This document shows positions 8,194-15,422 of a stretch of 43,624 nucleotides of DNA, in pieces; the stretch's first letter is position 1, and every line of letters starts with the position of its first letter. The DNA lies in assembly GCF_001544555.2 (NCBI RefSeq), contig NZ_FCOK02000083.1, forward strand, positions 1-43,624. Reading direction: 5' to 3'. Under the pieces are notes generated by a model. That model did no database searches and was not told where the DNA came from. It worked only from the letters and a program-made list of their open reading frames with translations. The stretch is from Caballeronia udeis (GTDB lineage: Bacteria; Pseudomonadota; Gammaproteobacteria; Burkholderiales; Burkholderiaceae). A program made the position numbers and the translations under genes.

Positions 8194-8670
8194 TCACCAA
8201 TCGAAATATTTCGCGACGGCGGCATTGTCTGCATTGCAGTTTTCGAAATATTTGGTCGCGCCGTCTATATCATGGTTATTGGCGAATGAGTCAAAATCCG
8301 TCGACCCGCGTTGCTCTAGCCGGCGTACTTGACCTGTCGTGTGTTTACTCATATATAAATAAACAATTTTCTTGTATGTTTGAAAACCAGTAAGTGCCAG
8401 TATTCCGTATGCATCGGGCCCAAATGCAGCTTTAATTGTTCTCTCGGCAAATTGGCTTTTAGTTTTGTCTTGTTTTTCTAACATCCCAGACATACCCGAT
8501 TCGACAAGAAAACCGTCGCATTGAACCACGGCTTCCTCTTTGTTTTCAATCGACTCCCCAAAGGTTGATGACGTGAATATAAGGCCAGAAATCGCCGCAA
8601 GCAAAAGAAACGTTAGTTTCTTGGCGCTGGTGTCGTTGGCGTACGGATGGCGGAAAATATTTTCGCGCAT
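8194..8670 (-). CDS. Small exported hypothetical protein upstream of the Sel1 protein
   Basis: This protein of about 158 aa starts at MRENIFRHPY, where GGAG stands 8 nt upstream; a longer start at 8712 lacks a comparable site. A hydrophobic segment (KLTFLLLAAISGLIF) serves as signal peptide or N-terminal anchor. The mature part has two cysteines (QCDGF and ENCNAD) that could form a disulfide. No domain is recognised. The 6-nt spacing to the Sel1-repeat gene and the shared export signal suggest the two act together in the periplasm. This is inference. Confidence 0.7.
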   Translation of the reverse strand: MRENIFRHPYANDTSAKKLTFLLLAAISGLIFTSSTFGESIENKEEAVVQCDGFLVESGMSGMLEKQDKTKSQFAERTIKAAFGPDAYGILALTGFQTYKKIVYLYMSKHTTGQVRRLEQRGSTDFDSFANNHDIDGATKYFENCNADNAAVAKYFDW

Positions 8671-8937
8671 TGATAAGTCTCCACTTCCGTTGAGGTTGTA
8701 GAACATCAGCATCTCGCCAATATCAGGTTCGACCCAGTCCTTGAGCTCCCCTCTGTTTTTCGCCTTCCAGAGGTCCCTTGGTTATGAAGCCGCGTCCTGG
8801 GTCTGCTGAGCTGACTACACAAGGTCGATGTCGCGTAGGTACAAACGACAAGCAAAGACGGCCTTTGCCGGGGCTCAGGGGATGGCGTACCGAAGGGATG
8901 CGTGTCAGCCAGCATGTTCACCACCTGTTTGTCACTG

Positions 8938-9389
8938 TTATAGGCGAAGTCGAGCGGCGAAATCGGACCGGTTGACGCCTTCATACACCGCAGCGTGCGC
9001 TACCGCACGTTGCAGCCGCGGGGCCAGCCGACGGCTACCCCGGCGGCGGTTGAAAGCTGCGGTAGTCGCGTGGTGAATCGGGCGCCAGATATCGTGCGTG
9101 TGGCCCGTGTGCTTGGTGCTGGCATCTGACGATACCAGGCTGATCCGACAGCGCCTGAAGAATAGCAAAACCTCTTCAAGTGTCAGTTCGACAAAGCATT
9201 GTCCGAGGTGCAGGTCCCCGGATTCGAGCGCATGTGTGATTGCCGATTTCGCATCCGTAAAGCCTGCTGTATCGAGCACGAAAACCTCGATGTACGGTGC
9301 TTTGTATTTCGGTTTATCACCGCCGTCGTTGGTGAGCCAGAGATCGACGCCGAACACTATATGTTCAGTTGGAACCAGTCAACGATCAT
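8938..9389 (-). pseudogene. Hypothetical gene with a probable TA-insertion frameshift
   Basis: An ATG at 9389 opens MIVDWFQLNI and then hits TAG within the sequence ACATATAGTG. Removing one TA would join it directly to VFGVDLWLTNDGGDKPKYK and the coding-like stretch that follows (YIEVFVLDTAGFTDAKSAI, then HLGQCFVELTLEEVLLFFRR). The 3' part, from about 9100 on, loses coding character. I do not recognise the family. The reading as one broken gene is inference from composition. The 270 bp between this feature and 8670 hold no convincing gene. Confidence 0.4.
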
Positions 9390-9489
9390 GTAGCAATCGC
9401 CTCAATGCCACTGCATCTTCAGCATCGTCCGCGTAGGCCGTGCCCATCTAGTCATCGACTGTTTCTGGCGCGCCGAGAAACGTATCCAT
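9379..9489 (-). pseudogene. Small gene interrupted by an in-frame amber codon
   Basis: A strong ribosome-binding site (AGGAG) precedes the ATG at 9489. The frame reads MDTFLGAPETVDD, then TAG, then MGTAYADDAEDAVALRRLLHDR and TGA. Both halves have coding-like composition in the same frame, so the amber codon probably interrupts a small gene of about 36 codons. Its end overlaps the start of the next frameshifted gene. It may be the third gene of the LexA-controlled SRAP operon. No function can be assigned. Confidence 0.4.
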
Positions 9490-9535
9490 TTGACACTCCT
9501 TTGGCTTGGTCCATTCCGACTGCCCACGATTCGTT

Positions 9536-10459
9536 TTATGCCGCCATTTGATGCTCGTAATACGGTCTTTCGCGGTCGTCGAGAATGGCGTATTGGGCTG
9601 CAAGATTTTTAGGATCTGGATTGAGCCACTGATCGACGTGCTCTGGCTTGATCGGGATGATGCAGCGATTGTGACCAGCTGCCGCGATCTCCGGCGGAGG
9701 CTCGTCCGTGATTGCCGCGAACGATAAAAGATCCGGTTCGCCGGGAGCGGTCCAGCGGTGCCACAAGCACGCGATCAACAGCGGCTGCCCAGGTGTAGGA
9801 TCGAACCGCAGGATGACATTCTCGCCGTCGCGCTGCACGTTCTCGTAGAACCAGTCGACAACCATGATTCCATGCTGGAAACCGAACAGCTTTCGCCATG
9901 CTGTCTTGAGGCTGTCGCGCTTTGCGTTGTAGCTACCATCCTTGAATTTCTCTGTCTCTGCGGTCCAGCCTGGCAACCGGCATCGGTATCTCATCGGGAG
10001 TACGACGCGTTGTCCATCCTGGACGATCATCACCGGCGCGTACCAGCCCGGGTAAATTCGAGAGTCGCGTTCTTTCAAATCGGTGCGCCGCAGATCATCG
10101 AGTCCGCGCAGGGCCGCATCGATTTTATCGGTCGCAATGCGTTTGCTTTCTGTGGCCGCCTTAGTCGTCTTTATCAGGAGCGTGCGCTCGGCGTCGGCGA
10201 GCCGGCTGCGTTGCTTAAATAGATCCTGCTCGAGCTTCATCGACTGTGCTGCGGCGAACTGATCGATAGACGTTTGAATCCTTTGCAAGTCAGCCGGGTG
10301 AGCGCCCAAAAATGCCGCGTCCATCGCCTTCGGAGTCTTCGCCCCGCTCCCTTCGACGCGCTCCCAGTAGAACTGCGCAAACTCTCGAATGCTCATGTCC
10401 GCTCCGAACATTTTTACATATTTGCGATAGTCCGCAATAATTTGAGCTGAATAGCACAC
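9536..10459 (-). CDS. SRAP-domain protein (SOS response-associated peptidase / HMCES-YedK family)
   Basis: The SRAP family protects abasic sites in single-stranded DNA by forming a thiazolidine link through Cys2. The GTG at 10459 is chosen because it gives the invariant Met-Cys-Tyr-Ser start and has GGAGG 8 nt upstream. The catalytic Cys2, the Asn of YNAKRD, the Glu of WFYEN and the His of GHNRCIIP are visible. At about 307 aa it is longer than YedK (about 220) because of a charged helical insertion at residues 60-130. It lies downstream of a 100-aa gene with a LexA-type box, which fits SOS control. Confidence 0.9.
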   Translation of the reverse strand: MCYSAQIIADYRKYVKMFGADMSIREFAQFYWERVEGSGAKTPKAMDAAFLGAHPADLQRIQTSIDQFAAAQSMKLEQDLFKQRSRLADAERTLLIKTTKAATESKRIATDKIDAALRGLDDLRRTDLKERDSRIYPGWYAPVMIVQDGQRVVLPMRYRCRLPGWTAETEKFKDGSYNAKRDSLKTAWRKLFGFQHGIMVVDWFYENVQRDGENVILRFDPTPGQPLLIACLWHRWTAPGEPDLLSFAAITDEPPPEIAAAGHNRCIIPIKPEHVDQWLNPDPKNLAAQYAILDDRERPYYEHQMAA

Positions 10460-10534
10460 GACGCGACCTCCCCTCTTCCCTAACGGGACCGTCAAGCATG
10501 ATGAGTGGTTCGGTTGCCGGCCGACATCCGAAAT

Positions 10535-10837
10535 CTACCGGACAGCCGGTCGACACCACCAATTCTGCGCAAACGCGACAGATCCGATCAATTCGAAGCC
10601 TTTAAGAACGAAGCCACCGTGCGCCATGTTTGAAAGGGTACAGTCGTAAAGTGGAGGCAAGAGTTGGTCTCGCCCATCGCCGGCGGCGCTGGCTCTTGCA
10701 ACGTCAGAATATCGCCCTAGTGCGCTGGAATTCTCCTGGGCAACGATCAGTTCTGCGCGCACGGACTCGCTGGTACGAATTTGGATCTGTTCGAGCGCCT
10801 TTCCGTGAAAGCGCATCGCAACAATATGTACATACAT
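10535..10837 (-). CDS. Conserved-looking 100-aa protein in a LexA-controlled operon
   Basis: The protein starts MYVHIVAMRFHGKALEQIQ, 16 nt downstream of a LexA-type box, and precedes the SRAP gene on the same strand with a 75-nt gap. It is mixed alpha/beta with a tryptophan pair near the end (QNWWCRPAV). I do not recognise a named domain. There is no strong ribosome-binding site, consistent with the short leader predicted from the promoter. Its position suggests a DNA-damage-induced accessory function, perhaps in lesion processing with the SRAP protein; this is inference. Confidence 0.65.
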   Translation of the reverse strand: MYVHIVAMRFHGKALEQIQIRTSESVRAELIVAQENSSALGRYSDVARASAAGDGRDQLLPPLYDCTLSNMAHGGFVLKGFELIGSVAFAQNWWCRPAVR

Positions 10838-10852
10838 CAGATGTTAAAACTA

Positions 10853-10868
10853 CTGTATAAAACAACAG
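10853..10868 (-). promoter_or_regulatory. LexA (SOS) box
   Basis: CTGTATAAAACAACAG matches the CTGT-N8-ACAG form of proteobacterial LexA sites. It overlaps the 3' edge of the -10 element of the promoter at 10867-10894 and lies 16 nt before the 100-aa gene, where bound LexA would block initiation. Confidence 0.8.
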
Positions 10869-10894
10869 TGTATATCTCGCCGACACGCCGTCAA
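10867..10894 (-). promoter_or_regulatory. Sigma-70-like promoter for the 100-aa gene and SRAP gene
   Basis: On the minus strand TTGACG (10894-10889) and TACACT (10872-10867) are separated by 16 nt. The predicted start of transcription falls inside the LexA box, giving a leader of about 20 nt. Confidence 0.6.
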
Positions 10895-10961
10895 GCTTCA
10901 GAGGTTTGACGGTCGATACTGATGCTGCGTCGAACTGCCTCTTCACAATCCTGTAAATTGA

Positions 10962-10990
10962 TTGTCTATATCCTGTACCGATGCGATACT
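10962..10990 (+). promoter_or_regulatory. Putative promoter of the toxin-antitoxin pair
   Basis: TTGTCT (10962-10967) and GATACT (10985-10990) are 17 nt apart and upstream of the antitoxin gene. The element ATCCTGTA occurs twice around the -35 region, which could be an autoregulatory operator. The antitoxin ATG is preceded by AGGGA. Confidence 0.5.
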
Positions 10991-11025
10991 AAGACCTGTT
11001 CTGTGAATCATCAATAGGGATCGAT

Positions 11026-11529
11026 ATGGCAACTGACACGATTACCCATGAAATCGTCTCCCAGCTTGTGGAAGCTGGCGCGATTCGCGCGGCTCACGTG
11101 GTCGGCCAAAAAGGCGGCTGGGGCGTTCTGTTCAAATATGGGATGACCGAGCGACCACTGGCCGCGCAGCGGGGCAATGTGCGCGTGTTCAAGCGGTTCG
11201 AGACCATCGTGTCGTACTTACGTGAAATAGGCATTGTCCAGTTCGATGTGGATGCAGCACAGTACGATCCAAACGCCCCGCTGTCTGCACGCTCGCAGAG
11301 CAACTCCGAGCGCGCGCGCGCGCAGATGAAGGCCGCGCACCAGGCTGCCGCCTATGACAAGTGGTTTCGTGCCGAGATCGGCGCGGCGCTGATCGAGGCC
11401 GACGATCCTGCCACCGTCAAAGTGGCGCACGCCGATGTGGCCGCCGCGCTCCGCGCGGGCGACACGACCACGTTGCGCGCGCTGGCCGGTAAGCCCGTCA
11501 GCAAGAGCCGGCGGAAGGCCAACGCATGA
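11026..11529 (+). CDS. Putative antitoxin of a ParE-type toxin-antitoxin pair
   Basis: This 167-aa protein is encoded immediately upstream of, and overlapping by 4 nt (ATGA), a ParE/RelE-type toxin, the usual antitoxin-first order. It is roughly twice the length of common ParD or RelB antitoxins. The N-terminal 85 residues (GGWGVLFKYGMTERPLA, RVFKRFETIVSYLREIG) form a mixed domain that I cannot name. The central part is helical and rich in Ala and charged residues, suitable for toxin binding. The C-terminus is basic (KSRRKA). The role is inferred from position. Confidence 0.65.
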   Translation: MATDTITHEIVSQLVEAGAIRAAHVVGQKGGWGVLFKYGMTERPLAAQRGNVRVFKRFETIVSYLREIGIVQFDVDAAQYDPNAPLSARSQSNSERARAQMKAAHQAAAYDKWFRAEIGAALIEADDPATVKVAHADVAAALRAGDTTTLRALAGKPVSKSRRKANA

Positions 11530-11807
11530 CGGTGCGATGGCTGGCTGAAGCGCTGATTAACCTAGCAGATATTTTGGACGCCGTGAGCGAGGAAAGCCCT
11601 CAGGGCGCGTCGATGTTAGCGACTGAAATTGAAAGTAAGACCGCACGACTGGAGACTCACCCGAAGCTATACAAGGCCGGCCGTGTACGCGGCACGCGCG
11701 AGTGCGTGGTGACCGAAAACTATCTGCTCATCTATCGCCTGCAGGGCGATGACGTGCAGATCCTGCGTGTGCTGCACGCGCGTCAACAATGGCCCAAATC
11801 GAAGTAA
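11526..11807 (+). CDS. ParE/RelE superfamily toxin
   Basis: This 93-aa protein has the ParE/RelE fold signature: an N-terminal helical pair (AEALINLADILDAVSEESP) followed by the beta-sheet core RVRGTRECVVTENYLLIYRL and VQILRVLHARQQWP. The Arg and the YxxxY-like strand are typical of ParE proteins, which poison DNA gyrase, rather than of mRNA-cleaving RelE. Sequence alone cannot decide the target. It is translationally coupled to the upstream antitoxin. The pair probably stabilises the plasmid or island. Confidence 0.85.
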   Translation: MTVRWLAEALINLADILDAVSEESPQGASMLATEIESKTARLETHPKLYKAGRVRGTRECVVTENYLLIYRLQGDDVQILRVLHARQQWPKSK

Positions 11808-11843
11808 TCCCGACCAACTCAATGGGGTACGTGCCACGCCCGT

Positions 11844-12154
11844 CTACTCCAGGGCTTCGATTCCGGCGGCATCAAAGCTCGATGTCGCATTGCCCAAGTT
11901 CAGCGCTTCATCGGCCTGCAGCTTCGCCAGCATCGCAGACGGCAGCTCGATGCCAAACGTGCGGGCTTTCTTCGCAAAGTAGGCAGGCGGCCAGCCAGAG
12001 CAACCTCGCCGTCGTCGAGGTTGCTGGAGAGCAGCTCGTCATCCCCGTTGAGATATTCAATCACCATGAAGTGATATTGCAGAGGCTTATCCCAGCCCAT
12101 GAGGACCGTCACCGCCTGACCGCCGATCGCGGTTTTCAAGGTGCACTGCGTCAT
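11844..12154 (-). pseudogene. Hypothetical gene with a single frameshift
   Basis: From the ATG at 12154 the frame reads MTQCTLKTAIGGQAVTVLMG and on to LDDGEVALAG, then loses coding sense at about 11981-11992. The next frame gives a clearly coding continuation (AYFAKKARTFGIELPSAM, then ADEALNLGNATSS) to a TAG at 11844. One lost base explains both halves, and the restored protein would be about 103 aa. The start overlaps the stop of the upstream gene by 4 nt (ATGA). No domain is recognised. A sequencing error is an alternative explanation. Confidence 0.75.
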
Positions 12155-12549
12155 CGCTCTCCTCCGATGCGCCGCATCGCCACCCGCGCGGCCTGCGCGG
12201 CGCGTTCCGCCTGCAACTCGGCCCACTTGCCCACGAGCGTCGGGTCGGTCGTCAGAAAGAGCGGCTTGTCCGCCCATACGGTCACCACATCCCCACGTGA
12301 GCCGATTTCGAACACACGCAGATCCTCATCTTCACTCACACCGTTGTCGACCAGGTCGCGGTACGAAACCAGGTTGTACAACTCTAGATCGATCCCAGGC
12401 CGCCCGGCGATCAGCGCGATCGTCGCTTCAAAAAACCGCCGCGCGGCATCTCGCGTGGATTCGAGTGCAAACACCTGGACACTGCCCTCCCCGCTTTCCC
12501 AGATGATTCGATACAAGCTGACGCGGCAATCGTGACTGAGCATCGTCAT
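12151..12549 (-). CDS. Hypothetical protein in the integrase cluster
   Basis: The ATG at 12549 (MTMLSHDCRVSLYRI) has GGGAGA 7 nt upstream and is preferred over an ATG 21 nt earlier. The product is about 132 aa with an N-terminal beta-alpha part (YRIIWESGEGSVQVFALEST) and an Ala/Arg-rich C-terminal helix (ELQAERAAQAARVAMRRI). No known domain is seen. The stop overlaps the start of the frameshifted gene by 4 nt. It lies about 110 nt downstream of the integrase on the same strand, so it is probably in the same transcription unit. Confidence 0.7.
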   Translation of the reverse strand: MTMLSHDCRVSLYRIIWESGEGSVQVFALESTRDAARRFFEATIALIAGRPGIDLELYNLVSYRDLVDNGVSEDEDLRVFEIGSRGDVVTVWADKPLFLTTDPTLVGKWAELQAERAAQAARVAMRRIGGER

Positions 12550-12657
12550 CGTGCTTCTCCCGGTGTTCAATGAAGCAAAAGCGATCGTGCTTTGACGTGA
12601 AAGTTAGAAACCACAATGCCGGGGTGGCGGCAATCTATAGATCGGCCTTCAGCGCGT

Positions 12658-13617
12658 CTAGACGCGGATCCGCTCGACCTCGTCCAGAGAGACGTCGCCG
12701 CTGCGCCGGTCGTAGAGCTGCGTGGTGCGCGTCGACGCATGATTGGCCATCGCCGCGGCGTTCTCGAGCGTGCCGCCGCTCTTCAGGTACGCGGTGATGC
12801 AGGTGGCACGGAACGTATGGTTGCCGATCTTCGTGTCGATGCCGGCCGCGAGTGCGCGACGGCGCACCATCGCGTAGGCGTTGGCCTGCGGTAGTGGGGT
12901 TTCACTCAGCTGCCCGGTGCCGCGCCGAATCGTGCGAAACAACGAGCGCTTCAGATCGACCGCGATGCCGGTGCCATCAAGGTACGCATGCAGGTACACC
13001 TCAAGCGTGTGATGACACGGCATCTCATGGCGCTTGCCGCGTTTTTCACGGAGACGTACCCATAGCCGCCGGTTTTGCACGTACACGTCTTCCACCCGCA
13101 TCGTGACAGCCGCGCCGATCCGCGCGAACGAAAACTCCATTAACCCGATCAGCGCCCGATCCCTAAGGCCGATAGGTGTGCTGACATCGATGCTGTCGAG
13201 CAGTTGCCGGGCTTCGGTTGCATCGAGCACGGGCGTCTTACCCTTGCGGGTCGTATGACTGGGTCCACGCACGGACGCGGCGGGGTTATGTGGCACGACC
13301 TGGCCGGTGGCGAGCCAGTCAAAGAGGTGCCGGATCGCGGCCAGGTGCTGCTTGACCGTTGGTGCCGACAAGGTCTGCGTTTGCAACTCGATCCAGGTGG
13401 CGACGTGCAGCGGTTGCACGGCTGTGATGGATCCAACGCCCGCCTGCGCGCACCAGGCGAGAAATTCGCCCACCGCGTGCGCATAGGCTCGGCGCGTGTT
13501 TGGGTTGCGAATGTTGGAGGCGAAAAATTCGAGGAAGCGGGTGCCAGCCCGTTCGCCAGCGGACGCGACCAGCGTAGGCAACGACTGCGGCGAAGAGAGT
13601 GTGAGTGTTTGGTTCAT
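12658..13617 (-). CDS. Tyrosine-type integrase/recombinase
   Basis: This 319-aa Xer-like recombinase has a SAM-like N-terminal domain (about residues 25-110, NPNTRRAYAHAVGEFLAWC) and a full catalytic set: Arg in FARIGAA, Lys region REKRGKRHE, His-x-x-Arg in NHTFRAT, His in ANHAST, and Tyr in TQLYDRR. Its start overlaps the stop of the ParB-like gene by 4 nt. It is distinct from the three RIT recombinases. The company of small coupled genes suggests an island or plasmid integrase/resolvase module rather than a phage integrase. No attachment site was identified. Confidence 0.9.
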   Translation of the reverse strand: MNQTLTLSSPQSLPTLVASAGERAGTRFLEFFASNIRNPNTRRAYAHAVGEFLAWCAQAGVGSITAVQPLHVATWIELQTQTLSAPTVKQHLAAIRHLFDWLATGQVVPHNPAASVRGPSHTTRKGKTPVLDATEARQLLDSIDVSTPIGLRDRALIGLMEFSFARIGAAVTMRVEDVYVQNRRLWVRLREKRGKRHEMPCHHTLEVYLHAYLDGTGIAVDLKRSLFRTIRRGTGQLSETPLPQANAYAMVRRRALAAGIDTKIGNHTFRATCITAYLKSGGTLENAAAMANHASTRTTQLYDRRSGDVSLDEVERIRV

Positions 13618-13997
13618 CGGAATACCACGGGCAACATTTCAAACCCTGCTGCAATAGACGCGTAGAACCGGTGAAAGCCGTCGCACACGCGATAGGCGAA
13701 TGGTGCGGCGGGATCGTCGGCAGATGGCAATGCAACGACGCGATCCGGCGGCATTTCTGCACCGGTCGCCATCGCGCTCAGAACACGGATCATTCGCGAA
13801 CGGTCAAAGCCGCACCAGTCAAGCATCACCTCTGGATTGCGGAACGGCGGCTCGATCTCACGGAGCGGCACAACAATCGCATCGAGGGTGCAGCGGTAGC
13901 TCGGCGCACCGGGACAGAAGGCTGCCATGCCGGCGTCGGCCCACCAGGAATCGGGGATCTCGAACTCGGCTGGCAGTAGCGGGAAACGGAAACGCAT
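13614..13997 (-). CDS. ParB/sulfiredoxin-like small protein
   Basis: In this 127-aa protein the stretch AYRVCDGFHRFYASIAAGFEMLPV strongly resembles the box II region of ParB/Srx-fold proteins, with the D-G-x-H-R motif, followed by a beta strand. The upstream half (CTLDAIVVPLREIEPPFRNP) fits the box I strand and loop. There is no DNA-binding helix-turn-helix domain, so this is a stand-alone ParB/Srx fold, which may act as a nucleotide-binding or regulatory domain. It is coupled to the integrase by an ATGA overlap. Confidence 0.7.
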   Translation of the reverse strand: MRFRFPLLPAEFEIPDSWWADAGMAAFCPGAPSYRCTLDAIVVPLREIEPPFRNPEVMLDWCGFDRSRMIRVLSAMATGAEMPPDRVVALPSADDPAAPFAYRVCDGFHRFYASIAAGFEMLPVVFR

Positions 13998-14008
13998 AGC
14001 ATCGCCCT

Positions 14009-14044
14009 TCAGGACTCGCGGATCAAGTCCATGTCACGCCTCAT
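14009..14044 (-). pseudogene. Eleven-codon stub resembling the start of a DUF2513 protein
   Basis: A strong ribosome-binding site (GGGGAGAA) precedes ATG and the frame MRRDMDLIRES, then TGA, 11 nt before the ParB-like start. DUF2513 proteins begin with a very similar M-[KR]-R-D-M-D-L-I-R motif. It is either a truncated gene remnant or a short leader peptide coupling translation to the ParB-like gene. Confidence 0.45.
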
Positions 14045-14128
14045 CGTTGTTCTCCCCTGTCATCAGCCCTGCACGGCCGGCTGACCATCTGCCGGCGGGG
14101 TGAGGACGATCGACCCTCAAGCGCGGCC

Positions 14129-14521
14129 TCAGACATGATCGGTCGCGGGCTTTTTGTGCCGTTCTGTGACCGCCATCGTCAGGTTCAAAAGGGCGTGCAG
14201 TTCGCCAGCACTGGTCGCCTCAACTTCAAAGTCGCCCATTGTCAGTCGCAGCGTGCGCCCGGCTCGACCTTGCAGCCAGGCACCGGTCGCCGCGGTGAGC
14301 GTGGACCCGGCGACGGGCGTGCACGGGACCATGAATTCCCCAACGAAGCCGTCACCCCCATCCGCTCGGTCGGTTGTGAAGGTGACCGCGCTTATCTTGC
14401 CACCCTCGGCACGGGCGAGGCTATAGATCCGCCGCAGCTCGCGCTGGTAGCCGGGACTAAAAGACGCCTCGTCGTCGGGTGCGCGCACCAGGGTCAAACG
14501 CAGGGTGTCCGGGGTCGGCAT
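14129..14521 (-). CDS. Hypothetical protein at the head of the integrase cluster
   Basis: This 130-aa protein has AGGAG 6 nt before its ATG. The N-terminus reads as a beta strand (LRLTLVRAPDDEASFSPGY), followed by a helix (QRELRRIYSLARAE). The C-terminal part (GAWLQGRAGRTLRLTMGDF, then VEATSAGELHALLNL) resembles the strand-helix ends of small effector-associated proteins. I cannot assign a family. It is the first gene of the minus-strand cluster that ends at the frameshifted gene, with a TA-rich upstream region suitable for a promoter. Confidence 0.65.
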   Translation of the reverse strand: MPTPDTLRLTLVRAPDDEASFSPGYQRELRRIYSLARAEGGKISAVTFTTDRADGGDGFVGEFMVPCTPVAGSTLTAATGAWLQGRAGRTLRLTMGDFEVEATSAGELHALLNLTMAVTERHKKPATDHV

Positions 14522-14664
14522 GGCGACTCCTGATATATGTGATAGAGGGCATTATCATATATATGCCGCAGCATAGCCTTTGATATACCGCCTATCGAAC
14601 AAGCTATTTTGGAAATGGCCCCAGCAATCCTAGCTGGTGCAAAATTCCCTTTCACATTTTCAGC

Positions 14665-15375
14665 TTATTTTGCTGACGCCCCGTCAGCGCCAATACTTGG
14701 GACTGGTTGGTTAGTCGTCAGTGTCGCAACGGATAGCGTTGTCAATGGATAGACTTTCCAAACGTAGAGGCTAAAAAGTCCGAATGAAAATCCCAGGATG
14801 ACAAGTCCGATAACCGAAGACCGAAGCACAAGCTTCCCCTTTTCAATGGAGAGTTCGCTTATCAAATCGTTTGTGCTTATGTGCTTGTCAGATTCGGCTT
14901 CGGCTGTTGTAACCGGCTTCGATGTTGGAGTCTTTGACGTCATTGCTATTAAGTAACTTGTCCAAAGTTGGATGCCCGCTAGTCCCAGCCCAGCGACGGT
15001 CATTACGATTACGACCCCCAGCATCAATTTCTCTTCGTATTCTTGAAGAGCAAACTTGTTTCGCCGAATGTCCCAATCATCCAACCGTTTCGCACGGACC
15101 GTATAGTTCAAGCAGTAAACCGTCGCGGAAGAAAGGGCTGTGGAGGCAGGAACGTCATGACTAAAACTTTCACGACTTTTAGCTAAGCAATCCTGCAAAA
15201 GTTGCCCGTTCGTTCCTATTTTTGTGTCCGTTGGGGAAAAGCCTACGATCGCCCACAGGGTTAGGAGAGCGGCAAATATGGCTCCAGCTACCCAAAAGCC
15301 AAGAAGACGTGATCTTGAGGCCGTATTCGAGCTGCAGTCCGATCGGACTGAGGCTGCTGTTTTTGTAGTAGACAT
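14665..15375 (-). CDS. Three-TM membrane protein, unknown
   Basis: This protein of about 236 aa has three clear membrane segments: LLGFWVAGAIFAALLTLWAI, LGVVIVMTVAGLGLAG, and VIGLVILGFSFGLFSLYVW. Between the first two lies a loop of about 70 residues with two Cys (QDCLAK, VYCLNY). A charged cytoplasmic-type loop lies between the second and third. The ATG at 15375 has a weak AGGA site. A GTG at 15426 would overlap the upstream gene's stop by 4 nt (GTGA) and is a real alternative. No family is recognised. It pairs with the exported protein upstream. Confidence 0.7.
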   Translation of the reverse strand: MSTTKTAASVRSDCSSNTASRSRLLGFWVAGAIFAALLTLWAIVGFSPTDTKIGTNGQLLQDCLAKSRESFSHDVPASTALSSATVYCLNYTVRAKRLDDWDIRRNKFALQEYEEKLMLGVVIVMTVAGLGLAGIQLWTSYLIAMTSKTPTSKPVTTAEAESDKHISTNDLISELSIEKGKLVLRSSVIGLVILGFSFGLFSLYVWKVYPLTTLSVATLTTNQPVPSIGADGASAK

Positions 15376-15422
15376 GAAGCGTCCTATGCCATTTTTGAGT
15401 TTGCTTGTTATTTCGCTTCTGG

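Noticed and set aside
8706..8984. A 92-codon minus-strand frame upstream of the small exported protein
   Set aside because: Composition is rich in Arg, Ser and Thr with no ribosome-binding site. It overlaps the tail of a decayed gene in another frame, so it could not be supported.
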